DNA of 64,000 nt from Eubacterium uniforme (GCF_900167115.1 NZ_FUXZ01000005.1:124001-188000); one strand, 5' to 3'; numbered from the stretch's first letter, positions 1 to 8,680 are shown. Notes: generated from the sequence alone by a model not told the origin. Numbers and translations are program-made.

Positions 1-284
1 TTGGAAATATGTTTTCATTTTTCTATAGTCTTGCAGGTGGACTTCTTAGTGGAATAGTAATGATAATTCTTAAAAAGACTGATAAGGTTAATCTTGTTAC
101 TGTAAGTGTTATGGGTGGAATCTTTCATAATGTCGGGCAGATTATAGTAGCTATGGTTGTAATGAATACAGTTCACATCGCATACTATCTTGCAGTACTT
201 TGGGTAAGTGGAATTGTTGCTGGTGTAATAATAGGAATCTTATCAGCACAGATAGTTAGACGAATTCCTGAGTTGAACATTTAA
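1..284 (+). CDS. Gx transporter family protein, C-terminal part
   Basis: The reading frame is already open at the window edge, so this is the C-terminal end of a longer membrane protein. About 93 residues are visible, with three hydrophobic segments: one starting YSLAGGLLSGIVMIIL, one around HNVGQIIVAMVVM, and one around LAVLWVSGIVAGVIIGIL. The pattern SLAGGLLSxIVM followed by a conserved HNxGQ matches what I know of the Gx transporter / heptaprenyl diphosphate synthase component I-like family, small integral membrane proteins often encoded near flavin-linked redox genes. The substrate is not known. The start lies upstream of the window. Family assignment is from pattern recall only. Confidence 0.7.
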   Translation, partial: GNMFSFFYSLAGGLLSGIVMIILKKTDKVNLVTVSVMGGIFHNVGQIIVAMVVMNTVHIAYYLAVLWVSGIVAGVIIGILSAQIVRRIPELNI

Positions 285-340
285 GCTTATATTCCTATAT
301 GATTAATTATTTGTATTGTTTTGGTATATTATTTTTCGGG

Positions 341-387
341 AGTAGAAAAATTAGTTGATGAAAAATCAATGTATTTTTCTACTTCTT
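341..387 (+). terminator. probable intrinsic terminator after the Gx transporter gene
   Basis: AGTAGAAAAAT pairs with ATTTTTCTACT (341-351 with 373-383), and an inner TTGAT/ATCAA pair extends the stem. The tail is pyrimidine-rich rather than a pure T run. It separates the partial transporter gene from the next gene at 447. Confidence 0.5.
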
Positions 388-446
388 CTATTGCGTAAAA
401 ATATAAGTACTATTCGGTACGATTTATACAGCGAGGAGATACAGAG

Positions 447-1169
447 ATGTATTTAGATGGGATAGTCTTTTTTTTAGTAAAAGTAGTAGAATTAATATTT
501 GGAATAAATGTGCTTAGGAATAGCGAAAAACGATATAATTATGTAGCTATATATTATGGTTCTATAAGTGGTTTAATGGTTGGATATTTGTTCCGCAAAG
601 GAATCGTTTTATGTTTAATCGTTAGTTTTATTGTGACTTTGGGATTATTATCTATAAGAAAAGTTGTTGATAATGGAGAGGATATCATTGTTTTGATGAT
701 ATTGGTATTTAGTTATTCATATATAATTGCTAAATTTACATTGAAATTATTAAAAGTTGATCTTTATGAAATCTTAGATACATATCCAAGCCTAGTTGGA
801 GATTATTTAAATTATGATTATACTTTATTGATAGCTGTTGTGATATCATTATTCGTTGGTGCAATAATGTTTGTATTAAAAGGAAAAATAATAAAAACAA
901 TATGTTATAGATGCTTGGCATTTATGATGATACTTGGATCATTTGCAGCAAATACTAGTGGCGATTTACAAATTACAGGAGAATGGCAGGATTTCTTTTT
1001 ACCATGGTTAAACATTGAATATGGAAAGAATCAAATGATTTATACACATGTGATTGTTATAATTACGGTTGCTTTAATAATATATGATTTGTATTTTGCT
1101 AAGGATAATCAAATATATGTTTTAGATGGGAGAGGAAATAAACGTAATGAAGAAGGAAAAATTATATAA
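447..1169 (+). CDS. unknown integral membrane protein (240 aa)
   Basis: I do not recognise this family. The protein has about six hydrophobic segments (near residues 4-20, 35-70, 80-100, 130-147, 155-170 and 198-218) and a short charged C-terminal tail. A good ribosome binding site (GAGGAG, about 430-440) precedes the ATG. The last 23 bases overlap the start of the next gene, so the two are probably translationally coupled and may form a complex. Base composition is more AT-rich than in the tRNA-charging operon downstream. Nothing in the sequence gives a catalytic motif; a small transporter subunit or stress membrane protein are equally possible. Confidence 0.55.
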   Translation: MYLDGIVFFLVKVVELIFGINVLRNSEKRYNYVAIYYGSISGLMVGYLFRKGIVLCLIVSFIVTLGLLSIRKVVDNGEDIIVLMILVFSYSYIIAKFTLKLLKVDLYEILDTYPSLVGDYLNYDYTLLIAVVISLFVGAIMFVLKGKIIKTICYRCLAFMMILGSFAANTSGDLQITGEWQDFFLPWLNIEYGKNQMIYTHVIVIITVALIIYDLYFAKDNQIYVLDGRGNKRNEEGKII

Positions 1170-1683
1170 TGTAGGTTGGTTTCCAATTTGGATGCTTATG
1201 TATATGCCAACGTTTTGGTTTATTACATTACCTATTAATTTTGTGATCGATTCTATAGTTTTATTAATTGCATTTGCTGTGTTAAAAGTTGAGAATCGAA
1301 AAGATAAGTATTGGAAAAGTATATTTCAAGTTTGGAAATATGGGTTCGTAGCAGATTTTATAGGAGCTGTTGTTATGACGATAGTTACGTTTGGAGTGTA
1401 TGATGGTAAAAAATCAGAAGTAGGATTATCGCTAATGATGGATCCGCGGGGAAATACAATTGCATTGCTATGGACAATATTATCGATTATTATTTCCAGT
1501 ATTTTTATTTATATATTTGATAGCAAGAGAGCATTTACCAATACTGATTTATCAGAGAAACGTAAGAAACAAATTTCTTTGATAATGGCAATATTTACAG
1601 CACCATATACAATGCTATCACCTACAGGTTTTATTTATGGTATTATTTACTTTTTTATGTATGGTCCAGCAATTTTTTATTGA
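1147..1683 (+). CDS. unknown integral membrane protein (178 aa)
   Basis: I do not recognise this family. It begins MKKEKLYNVGWFPIWMLMY and carries about four or five hydrophobic segments (near residues 9-30, 32-48, 63-82, 105-130 and 150-175). The ATG at 1147 is preferred over the in-frame ATG at 1126, because GGGAGAGG at 1128-1135 makes a suitable ribosome binding site for it. It overlaps the preceding membrane protein gene, which points to co-expression and possibly a two-subunit membrane assembly. No transport or enzymatic motif is visible. Confidence 0.55.
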   Translation: MKKEKLYNVGWFPIWMLMYMPTFWFITLPINFVIDSIVLLIAFAVLKVENRKDKYWKSIFQVWKYGFVADFIGAVVMTIVTFGVYDGKKSEVGLSLMMDPRGNTIALLWTILSIIISSIFIYIFDSKRAFTNTDLSEKRKKQISLIMAIFTAPYTMLSPTGFIYGIIYFFMYGPAIFY

Positions 1684-1795
1684 TAGATAAATAGAAATTT
1701 CAGATGGAAGAAGTAAGATACTTAATGAAGAATGAAAGACTCAATATGTAATGATAATTCCTACTTGTTTATTTATTAGTCATTAATTTTTCTGA

Positions 1796-1824
1796 TTGAC
1801 AGATATAAAAATATCGAATATAAT
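1796..1824 (+). promoter_or_regulatory. promoter of the T-box / aspS-gatCAB operon
   Basis: TTGACA at 1796-1801 and TATAAT at 1819-1824 are separated by exactly 17 bases, a consensus vegetative promoter. Transcription would start near 1831 and read into the T-box leader. Confidence 0.85.
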
Positions 1825-1849
1825 GAAAATCTAGTTTTATATGTAGAAA

Positions 1850-2092
1850 TGCTATGAAGGAGACTGATGATTCTTATTGATTCTTTTAGAGAGACGTGGT
1901 CACCGGCTGAAAGCCATGTTAAGATGTAGAAGATTTGGAACACTCTGGAGCAGTCATATTGAAATAGTAGTAGGTATGAACGTGATACGCGTTAAGTATA
2001 ATGAGGAATATGCAAAGCATATTTGAATGTGGGTGGTACCACGGATAATTAGTTTATTCGTCCCGGGATAGTAATCTATCTCGGGACTTTTT
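1850..2092 (+). promoter_or_regulatory. T-box riboswitch upstream of aspS-gatCAB
   Basis: The leader contains the hallmark T-box antiterminator sequence GGGTGGTACCACGG (2031-2044). It is followed by a strong terminator in which GTCCCGGGATAG pairs with CTATCTCGGGAC and ends in a T run (about 2060-2092). Upstream lie stem I landmarks: AGAGAG, then a GGCTG-type box and the GGAAC/GGAG segment (about 1890-1960). T-boxes sense uncharged tRNA and allow read-through into aminoacylation genes. The downstream genes make Asp-, Asn- and Gln-tRNA, so the specifier is expected to be an Asp or Asn codon. I could not place the specifier triplet with confidence by eye. Confidence 0.9.
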
Positions 2093-2120
2093 TATATGTA
2101 CACGTTCGCATAAGGAATAT

Positions 2121-2169
2121 ATCAACTGCGTTGATTGCGGACGGCACATCGTGTAGTAAACTACACGAT
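2121..2169 (+). repeat. two small palindromes between T-box terminator and aspS
   Basis: ATCAA-CTGCG-TTGAT at 2121-2135 and ATCGTGTAGT-AA-ACTACACGAT at 2148-2169 are short hairpins in the aspS 5' untranslated region. They are not part of the T-box fold and resemble the palindromic modules in the gatC-gatA spacer. Confidence 0.6.
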
Positions 2170-2198
2170 AATAAGATAATTAAATGGAGGAATGTGAA

Positions 2199-3935
2199 AT
2201 GTATCGTGATTTAACACTCGATAAGCTTACAGAGGGCGACATTGGAAAAGAAATTCAGATTGCAGGATGGGTTGAAAACATCCGTGATCATGGTGGAGTA
2301 TCATTTATCGACCTTAGAGATATGTATGGAGTAGTACAGGTTGTACTTAGAGACACAACTCTTTTAGAAGGTATTACAAAGGAAGAATGTATAAGCATTA
2401 GTGGTAAGGTTGAGCAGAGAGATGAAGAAACATATAACCCTAAGATTCCATCAGGAACTATTGAGGTGGAAGCTCACGAAGTAAATGTACTTGGTAAGAT
2501 GTACAGAACACTTCCATTTGAAATACAGACATCAAAAGAAACAAGAGAAGATGTAAGACTTAAATATAGATACTTAGATCTTAGAAATAAAAAAGTAAAG
2601 GATAACATGATTTTCAGAAGTAATGTTATCAAGTTTTTAAGAGAAAAGATGGAAGAGATGGGATTCATGGAAATCCAGACTCCTATCCTTTGTGCATCAT
2701 CACCTGAAGGTGCTAGAGACTATATTGTTCCATCAAGAAGATATAAGGGACAGTTCTATGCACTTCCACAGGCACCACAGCAGTATAAGCAGTTATTAAT
2801 GGTATCTGGTTTTGATAAGTATTTTCAGATTGCACCTTGTTTTAGAGATGAAGATGCTAGAGCAGACAGATCACCTGGAGAATTCTATCAGCTTGACTTT
2901 GAAATGAGTTTCGCTACTCAGGAAGATGTATTTGCTGTAGGTGAAGAAGTTTTAAGCGCAACATTTGAAAAGTTCGCACCAGAAGGAAGTGTTGTTACAC
3001 AGGCTCCATATCCAATCATAAGCTATGCTCAGGCTATGCTTGAATTTGGTACAGATAAGCCAGATCTTCGTAACCCACTTAGAATTATTGATGTTACAGA
3101 ATTCTTCCAGAGATGTACATTTAAGCCATTCCATGGTAAGACAGTAAGAGCTATTAAGGTCCATGCAGACATGTCTAAGGGCTTCCATGAAAAACTTCTT
3201 AAGTTCGCACAGGGTATCGGTATGGGCGGACTTGGATACTTAGAGGTTCTTGAAGATAAGTCATATAAGGGACCAATTGATAAATTTATTCCAGATGATA
3301 TGAAGGAAGAATTCAGAACACTTGGTGGTCTAGAAATTGGAGATACAATTTTCCTTATTGCTGATAAGGAAAAGAAAGCTAATCTTTATGCTGGTCAGAT
3401 TCGTACAGAACTTGGCGAAAAACTTGACTTAATTGAGAAGAATGCATATAGATTCTGCTATATTAATGATTTCCCAATGTATGAATATAATGAAGAAGAT
3501 AAGAAGATTGACTTTACACATAATCCATTCTCAATGCCACAGGGTGGTTTAGAGGCACTTAATACAATGGACCCACTTGATATTTTAGCTTATCAGTATG
3601 ACATTGTATGTAACGGTGTTGAACTTTCATCAGGTGCTGTTCGTAACCACGACATGGAAATTATGGTTAAGGCATTTGAGATTGCTGGATATGATGAAGA
3701 AACACTTAAGACAAAGTTTGGAGCATTATATAATGCATTCCAGTTTGGTGCACCACCACATGCAGGTATGGCACCAGGTGTTGACCGTATGATTATGCTT
3801 CTTAAGAATGAAGAAAACATTCGTGAAGTGATTCCATTCCCTATGAGTGGAACAGCTCAGGATCTTATGTGTGGTGCTCCTGGTTTCGTAACAGAGCATC
3901 AGCTTAGAGAAGTTCATATCAAGGTAAGAGAGTAG
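2199..3935 (+). CDS. aspS: aspartate--tRNA ligase, probably non-discriminating
   Basis: Class II aminoacyl-tRNA synthetase of the bacterial AspRS type (578 aa, usual length near 590). An N-terminal OB-fold anticodon-binding domain (residues about 1-105) is followed by the catalytic core. Visible motifs are the motif 2 region FRDEDARADRSPGEFYQLDFE and motif 3 GMAPGVDRMIMLL, with the GAD insertion between them. ATG 2199 is chosen over 2184 because GGAGG at 2186-2190 is the ribosome binding site. The residue after RD in the OB fold is His (NIRDHGG) where E. coli has Leu; in the literature His there is linked to AspRS that also charges tRNA-Asn. With gatCAB downstream, it probably supplies Asp-tRNA-Asn for amidation. 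Confidence 0.97.
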   Translation: MYRDLTLDKLTEGDIGKEIQIAGWVENIRDHGGVSFIDLRDMYGVVQVVLRDTTLLEGITKEECISISGKVEQRDEETYNPKIPSGTIEVEAHEVNVLGKMYRTLPFEIQTSKETREDVRLKYRYLDLRNKKVKDNMIFRSNVIKFLREKMEEMGFMEIQTPILCASSPEGARDYIVPSRRYKGQFYALPQAPQQYKQLLMVSGFDKYFQIAPCFRDEDARADRSPGEFYQLDFEMSFATQEDVFAVGEEVLSATFEKFAPEGSVVTQAPYPIISYAQAMLEFGTDKPDLRNPLRIIDVTEFFQRCTFKPFHGKTVRAIKVHADMSKGFHEKLLKFAQGIGMGGLGYLEVLEDKSYKGPIDKFIPDDMKEEFRTLGGLEIGDTIFLIADKEKKANLYAGQIRTELGEKLDLIEKNAYRFCYINDFPMYEYNEEDKKIDFTHNPFSMPQGGLEALNTMDPLDILAYQYDIVCNGVELSSGAVRNHDMEIMVKAFEIAGYDEETLKTKFGALYNAFQFGAPPHAGMAPGVDRMIMLLKNEENIREVIPFPMSGTAQDLMCGAPGFVTEHQLREVHIKVRE

Positions 3936-3937
3936 AA

Positions 3938-3976
3938 GAGTTTTCATCAAGAAAACTCTGGAACGAACCTTAACCC
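3938..3976 (+). repeat. compact hairpin plus tail between aspS and gatC
   Basis: AGAGTTTTC-ATCAA-GAAAACTCT (3938-3959) is directly followed by GGAACGAACCTTAACCC. The same scaffold reappears, much enlarged, between gatC and gatA. There is no T run, so it is not an obvious terminator; RNA processing or mRNA stability are possible roles. Confidence 0.7.
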
Positions 3977-3996
3977 ACAATTAATGGAGGTGTTTT

Positions 3997-4287
3997 ATGG
4001 CAAATATTATTTCAGATGAAACAATTGATTATGTTGGAATACTTGCTAAACTTGAACTTTCTGATGAAGAGAAAGAACAGGCAAAGTCTGATATGGGACG
4101 TATGCTTGATTATATTGATAAATTAGGAGAACTTGATACTGATGGTATCGAACCTATGAGTCATGTTTTCCCAGTGAATAACGTGTTTAGAGAAGATGTT
4201 GTTACTAATGGAGATGATAGTGCTAATACTTTAGCAAATGCTCCAGAAGAAAAGAACGGTTCATTTGTTGTTCCGAAAACAGTGTAA
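3997..4287 (+). CDS. gatC: Asp-tRNA(Asn)/Glu-tRNA(Gln) amidotransferase subunit C
   Basis: 96-residue GatC, the usual size. The sequence shows the GatC pattern: an N-terminal helix ending [14 protein letters not shown], then [23 protein letters not shown] and the C-terminal LRED-like segment VFREDVV. GatC wraps around GatA and stabilises the GatA-GatB interface in the GatCAB complex, which amidates misacylated Asp-tRNA-Asn and Glu-tRNA-Gln in the cytoplasm. The ribosome binding site GGAGGTG is well placed before ATG 3997. It follows aspS by 61 bases and precedes gatA after an unusual 229-base palindrome-rich spacer. Confidence 0.95.
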   Translation: MANIISDETIDYVGILAKLELSDEEKEQAKSDMGRMLDYIDKLGELDTDGIEPMSHVFPVNNVFREDVVTNGDDSANTLANAPEEKNGSFVVPKTV

Positions 4288-4516
4288 GAGTTTTTATAAC
4301 TACTCCTGATTTTATCAGGAGAGCCTTCCGCGGCTTTGAGCGGAGTCAGAGATTCACTGAAAGTGAATCTACATTATCAGGAAAACTCTGGAACGAACTG
4401 GCATAAGCTTACGAAGTAAGGTTGTGTTCTGCAAAGCAGAATTAAGGTTTGTTTACAGGACAAACCTTAACCCGATAGTAAAGATATAACAATGTCTGAA
4501 ATTTATTGGAGGTAAT
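4288..4516 (+). repeat. palindrome-packed spacer between gatC and gatA
   Basis: The spacer repeats the aspS-gatC scaffold (AGAGTTTT ... GAAAACTCTGGAACGAAC ... CTTAACCC), but with extra hairpins inserted at two points. In the loop of the first hairpin sit TCCTGA-TTTTA-TCAGGA (4304-4320) and AGATTCACT-GAA-AGTGAATCT (4350-4370). After GGAACGAAC (4390-4398) come CTTAC-GAA-GTAAG (4408-4420), TTCTGC-AAA-GCAGAA (4427-4441) and AAGGTTTGT/ACAAACCTT (4444-4452 with 4460-4468). No coding potential and no obvious promoter were seen. The gatA ribosome binding site GGAGG follows at about 4507-4511. Confidence 0.8.
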
Positions 4517-5995
4517 ATGAGTATTCTTTCACTTACTGCTACAGAGTTGGCAGAGAAAATCAAAAATAAAGAAGTGACAGTTTTAGAAGCTACTGAAGCT
4601 GTGCTTAAACAGATAGAAGAAAAAGAAGATACATATAATTGTTATGTAACAGTTGATAAGGAAGGTGCACTTAAGAGAGCAGAAGAAGTTCAGAAAAAGA
4701 TTGATGAGGGTACTCTTAGTGGTCCACTTGCTGGTGTACCTGTTGCAATTAAGGATAACATGTGTACAAAAGGCTTACTTACAACTTGTTCTTCAAAGAT
4801 ACTTGGTAATTTTATTCCTACTTTTTCATCACAGGCTGTTATTAACCTTGAAGAAGCAGGTGCTGTAATTATTGGTAAAACAAACATGGATGAATTCGCC
4901 ATGGGTTCAACATCAGAAACATCAGCTTATGGCATTACAAAGAATCCGTGGAATGTAGAGAATGTTCCTGGTGGCTCATCAGGTGGTTCAGCTGCAGCTG
5001 TTGCAGCAGGCGAATGTTTCTATGCACTTGGTTCAGATACAGGTGGATCAATTCGTCAGCCAGCAGGTTACTGTGGTGTTGTAGGTCTTAAGCCTACATA
5101 TGGTGCAGTTTCACGTTACGGTCTTATTGCTTATGGTTCTTCACTTGATCAGATTGGACCTTTATGTAAGAGTGTTAAGGACTGTGCTGTAATTACAGAT
5201 ATTATTTCAAGTAAGGATACAAAGGATTCAACATCAGTTGGTCTTGATTATAAACTTGTTGATAGTTTAGTAGATGATGTTAAGGGTTTAAAGATTGGTA
5301 TTCCTAAGGATTACTTAGGTGAAGGTCTTGATAGCGAAGTTAAGGATGCAATCCTTAAAGCAGCTGATGTATTAAAAGAAAAAGGCGCAATTGTTGAAGA
5401 ATTTGATTTAAGTTTAGTTGATTATGCAATTCCTGCATATTACACAATTGCAGCAGCAGAAGCTAGCTCAAACCTTGAAAGATTTGATGGTATTAAATAT
5501 GGATATAGAACTGCTGAATTTACTGATTTACATAACATGTATAAAAAGACAAGATCAGAAGGATTCGGCGCTGAAGTAAAACGTAGAATTATGCTTGGTT
5601 CATTCGTTTTAAGTTCAGGTTATTATGATGCATATTATTTAAAAGCTTTAAAAGTTAAGGCTTTAATTAAGCAAGAATTTGATAAGGCCTTCTCAAAATA
5701 TGATGTTATTTTAGGACCAGTTGCTCCAACAACAGCTCCTAAGATTGGAAGTAGTTTATCAGATCCTATCAAGATGTATCTTGGTGATATATATACAATT
5801 TCAGTTAACTTATGTGGTTTGCCTGGTTTATGTTTACCTTGTGGTAAGGATAGTAATGGTCTTCCAATTGGCCTTCAGCTTATTGGTGACTGCTTTAAGG
5901 AAGATGTTCTTATTAGAACAGCCTACACTTATGAACAGGCAAGAGGTGAATTTTTAACACCGGATCAAAAAGCATTTGCTGGTAAGGAGGATTAA
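4517..5995 (+). CDS. gatA: Asp-tRNA(Asn)/Glu-tRNA(Gln) amidotransferase subunit A
   Basis: GatA (492 aa, typical length) is the glutaminase-type amidase subunit that releases ammonia from glutamine. The amidase signature is intact: the catalytic lysine in VAIKDNMCTKG (near residue 79), then the serine cluster GGSSGGSAAAVAAGE and the nucleophile segment GSDTGGSIRQPAGYCG. The final residues FLTPDQKAFAGKED resemble other GatA tails. It starts with ATG 4517 behind GGAGG, and gatB begins 3 bases after its stop codon. The ammonia is channelled to GatB, which activates the misacylated tRNA. Confidence 0.97.
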   Translation: MSILSLTATELAEKIKNKEVTVLEATEAVLKQIEEKEDTYNCYVTVDKEGALKRAEEVQKKIDEGTLSGPLAGVPVAIKDNMCTKGLLTTCSSKILGNFIPTFSSQAVINLEEAGAVIIGKTNMDEFAMGSTSETSAYGITKNPWNVENVPGGSSGGSAAAVAAGECFYALGSDTGGSIRQPAGYCGVVGLKPTYGAVSRYGLIAYGSSLDQIGPLCKSVKDCAVITDIISSKDTKDSTSVGLDYKLVDSLVDDVKGLKIGIPKDYLGEGLDSEVKDAILKAADVLKEKGAIVEEFDLSLVDYAIPAYYTIAAAEASSNLERFDGIKYGYRTAEFTDLHNMYKKTRSEGFGAEVKRRIMLGSFVLSSGYYDAYYLKALKVKALIKQEFDKAFSKYDVILGPVAPTTAPKIGSSLSDPIKMYLGDIYTISVNLCGLPGLCLPCGKDSNGLPIGLQLIGDCFKEDVLIRTAYTYEQARGEFLTPDQKAFAGKED

Positions 5996-5998
5996 GAT

Positions 5999-7432
5999 AT
6001 GGCAAAAGAATACGAAACAGTCATAGGTCTTGAAGTTCATGTTGAACTTGCTACTAAGACAAAAATCTTCTGTGGATGCTCAACTGAGTTTGGTGGAGCA
6101 CCTAACACACATACATGTCCAGTTTGTACTGGTATGCCTGGTTCATTGCCTGTACTTAATAAGCAGGTAGTTGAATATGCCATGGCAGTAGGACTTGCAA
6201 CTAACTGTACAATTACACAGAATTGTAAATTTGATAGAAAGAATTATTTCTATCCTGATAATCCACAGAATTATCAGATTTCACAGCTTTATCTTCCAAT
6301 TTGTCGTGATGGTAAGGTTGAGATTGAACTTGAAAATGGTGAAAAGAAATTCGTAAGAATTCATGAAATTCATATGGAAGAGGATGCTGGTAAGCTCGTT
6401 CATGATGAATGGGATGATACATCAATGGTTGATTACAACCGTTCAGGTGTTCCTCTTATTGAAATTGTTTCTGAGCCTGATATGAGATCAGCTGAAGAAG
6501 TTATTGCTTATCTTGATAAGCTTCGTATGACTATTCAGTATCTTGGGGCTTCTGACTGTAAGCTTAATGAAGGTTCAATGAGAGCCGATGTTAACTTATC
6601 TGTAAGAGAAGTAGGGGCAAGTGAATTCGGCACTAGAACAGAAATGAAAAACCTAAACTCATTTAAGGCAATTGCTAGAGCTATTGAAAATGAAAAAAAT
6701 CGTCAGATTGACTTAATTGAGGAAGGCAAGGAAGTTACTCAGGAAACAAGAAGATGGGATGATAATAATGGTTATTCCTATGCTATGCGTTCAAAGGAAG
6801 ATGCACAGGATTATAGATACTTCCCAGATCCTGACCTTGTTCCAATTGTTATTAGTGATGAGTGGATTGAAAAGGTTAAGGCTAATCAGCCAGAGCTTCG
6901 TGATGAAAAGAAGGCTAGATATATTAGTGAATTTAATCTTCCAGAATATGATGCAAGTATTATTACAGGTTCTAAGAAACTTGCAGACATTTTTGAAGAA
7001 ACAAATAAAGAATGCAATAATCCTAAGAAGGTTAGTAACTGGTTAATGGTTGAAACTATGAGACTTCTTAAGGAGAATAACATGGACGATACTGATGTTA
7101 AGTTCTCACCAAGTAATCTTGCTAAGTTGATTAAACTTACAGATGATGGAAAGATTAACAGTTCAGTAGCGAAGGAAGTGTTTGAGAAAGTATTTGCTGA
7201 GGATATTGATCCTGAGAAATACGTAGAAGAAAAGGGACTTGTTATGGACAGCAATGAAGATGACCTTAAGGCTATCGTTGAAAAGGTTATCGCTGAAAAT
7301 CCACAGTCAGTTGAGGATTACCATAATGGTAAGACTAAGGCAATAGGTTTCTTGGTAGGACAGACTATGAAGGCAACTGGTGGTAAGGCAAATCCAGGTA
7401 TGATTAACAAATTACTTAAGGAATTATTATAA
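5999..7432 (+). CDS. gatB: Asp-tRNA(Asn)/Glu-tRNA(Gln) amidotransferase subunit B
   Basis: GatB (477 aa, typical) binds the misacylated tRNA and phosphorylates its side-chain carboxylate before amidation. The N-terminal cradle domain shows the zinc site CGC...CPVC (residues about 24-43) and the conserved IGLEVHVEL start and YYPDNPQNYQISQ-type segment (here FYPDNPQNYQISQLYLP). The C-terminal YqeY-like tail domain ends GFLVGQTMKATGGKANPGM. Its ATG follows the gatA stop by 3 bases with the Shine-Dalgarno AAGGAGG inside gatA, so A and B are translationally coupled. It closes the aspS-gatCAB operon. Confidence 0.97.
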   Translation: MAKEYETVIGLEVHVELATKTKIFCGCSTEFGGAPNTHTCPVCTGMPGSLPVLNKQVVEYAMAVGLATNCTITQNCKFDRKNYFYPDNPQNYQISQLYLPICRDGKVEIELENGEKKFVRIHEIHMEEDAGKLVHDEWDDTSMVDYNRSGVPLIEIVSEPDMRSAEEVIAYLDKLRMTIQYLGASDCKLNEGSMRADVNLSVREVGASEFGTRTEMKNLNSFKAIARAIENEKNRQIDLIEEGKEVTQETRRWDDNNGYSYAMRSKEDAQDYRYFPDPDLVPIVISDEWIEKVKANQPELRDEKKARYISEFNLPEYDASIITGSKKLADIFEETNKECNNPKKVSNWLMVETMRLLKENNMDDTDVKFSPSNLAKLIKLTDDGKINSSVAKEVFEKVFAEDIDPEKYVEEKGLVMDSNEDDLKAIVEKVIAENPQSVEDYHNGKTKAIGFLVGQTMKATGGKANPGMINKLLKELL

Positions 7433-7478
7433 ATAATGACCGGTCTTTAGTAGCTAGTTACTTAGACCGGTTATTATC
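7432..7478 (+). terminator. strong hairpin after gatB
   Basis: AATAATGACCGGTCT pairs with AGACCGGTTATTAT around a short loop. There is no clear T run after the stem. It ends only 11 bases before the next ATG, so it could end the operon or partly insulate apbE. Confidence 0.5.
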
Positions 7479-7489
7479 GATTTAAGAAT

Positions 7490-8647
7490 ATGTCAGATAA
7501 AAAATTAGAATATAAGAAAAAAACAGAAGCAAATGATGGAATTAATTATATTAAACCATCACTTAATAAAACATATAATGGAAATAATCAAAGTAGTACT
7601 ACAAATAAGAAAAATGGTTTAAATTATAAGTTTATTTTTTTTATTGCTTGTATTGTTGTGTTTATATCAAGGATATCTTCCTGCGTTGATAATGTGATTG
7701 TTGCAAAGAGTGAAAGAGATTTATTTGCCATGGATACCTATATGAAGTTTACAGTTTATGGAACAGACAGGGAGAAGGCTCTTAATGAAATTTGCGATAG
7801 GGTTAAAGAACTTGATAATAAATTTAGTATTGTTAGGAATGGTGCTATTAAAGATTTAAATGAAAAGCATAAGATAAGTGATGAGGAAGCAGTTAATTTG
7901 ATTAAGGAAGCATGCAATGTTTCGAAGGATACTAATGGTGCATTTGATATAACTGTTTATCCACTTATGAAAGAATGGGGCTTTATAACTAAAGAGTTTA
8001 CGGTTGTTTCTGATGAGCGATTAAATGAAATCTTAGCAAATGTTAACTATGAAAAGATAGATATTTCAGATGAAATTAAGACACCTTCTGATGTTGAAGT
8101 AGATTTAGGAGGTATCGTAAAGGGATATACAGGCGATGTCATTGCAGATGTTTTAAAGAAATATAGAGTAAAATGTGCAATAGTTTCACTTGGTGGAAAT
8201 GTTGAAATATATAGTAAGAAACCTGATGGAAAACCTTGGAAAGTCGCTATAGAAAATCCCGATAAAGATGAAAATCCTGATGTAAAACCTGCTGCATATT
8301 TAGAAATAAATGATGCAAGAGATGGAAAAGCCATAGTTACATCTGGTGATTATGAGAGATTTTTTAAAGCAGATGGTGTTAGGTATCATCATATCATTGA
8401 TCCTAAAACAGGAAAACCAGCAAATAACGGCATTAGAAGTGTAACAATTGTATCGGATGATGGTACAATGGCTGATGCACTTTCAACAGCACTATTTGTT
8501 ATGGGCAAGGATAAGGCAACTTCTTATTGGAAGGCTCATAAAGATGAATTTGATTTTATTATGATTATGGATGATAAGAAGGTATATGCTAGTGAAGGCG
8601 TTAAGGATGAATTAAGCACAGAATTAGAAGTTGAATTTGTGAAATAG
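7490..8647 (+). CDS. apbE: FAD:protein FMN transferase (ApbE family), membrane-anchored
   Basis: ApbE-type flavinyltransferases move FMN from FAD onto a Thr/Ser of target redox subunits, on the outer face of the membrane. Here (385 aa) a hydrophilic 48-residue N-terminus precedes a transmembrane segment (FIFFIACIVVFISRI, residues about 49-65). The ApbE core follows: AMDTYMKFTVYG, VDLGGIVKGYTGD, the substrate loop SLGGNVEIYSKKPDG, and the C-terminal HHIIDPKTGKPAN with DDGTMADALSTALFVMG, which holds metal- and FAD-binding residues. The ribosome binding site is weak. No target protein was recognised in the window; the partial Gx transporter at the window start belongs to a family often found near flavinylated systems. 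Confidence 0.92.
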   Translation: MSDKKLEYKKKTEANDGINYIKPSLNKTYNGNNQSSTTNKKNGLNYKFIFFIACIVVFISRISSCVDNVIVAKSERDLFAMDTYMKFTVYGTDREKALNEICDRVKELDNKFSIVRNGAIKDLNEKHKISDEEAVNLIKEACNVSKDTNGAFDITVYPLMKEWGFITKEFTVVSDERLNEILANVNYEKIDISDEIKTPSDVEVDLGGIVKGYTGDVIADVLKKYRVKCAIVSLGGNVEIYSKKPDGKPWKVAIENPDKDENPDVKPAAYLEINDARDGKAIVTSGDYERFFKADGVRYHHIIDPKTGKPANNGIRSVTIVSDDGTMADALSTALFVMGKDKATSYWKAHKDEFDFIMIMDDKKVYASEGVKDELSTELEVEFVK

Positions 8648-8680
8648 TGTTCACTGAATTTTAACAATTATGTATTAAAC

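Noticed and set aside
2031-2044. Assigning the T-box specifier codon
   Set aside because: Stem I could not be aligned by eye with certainty; AAT and other triplets near 1965-1975 are possible, so no codon is claimed.
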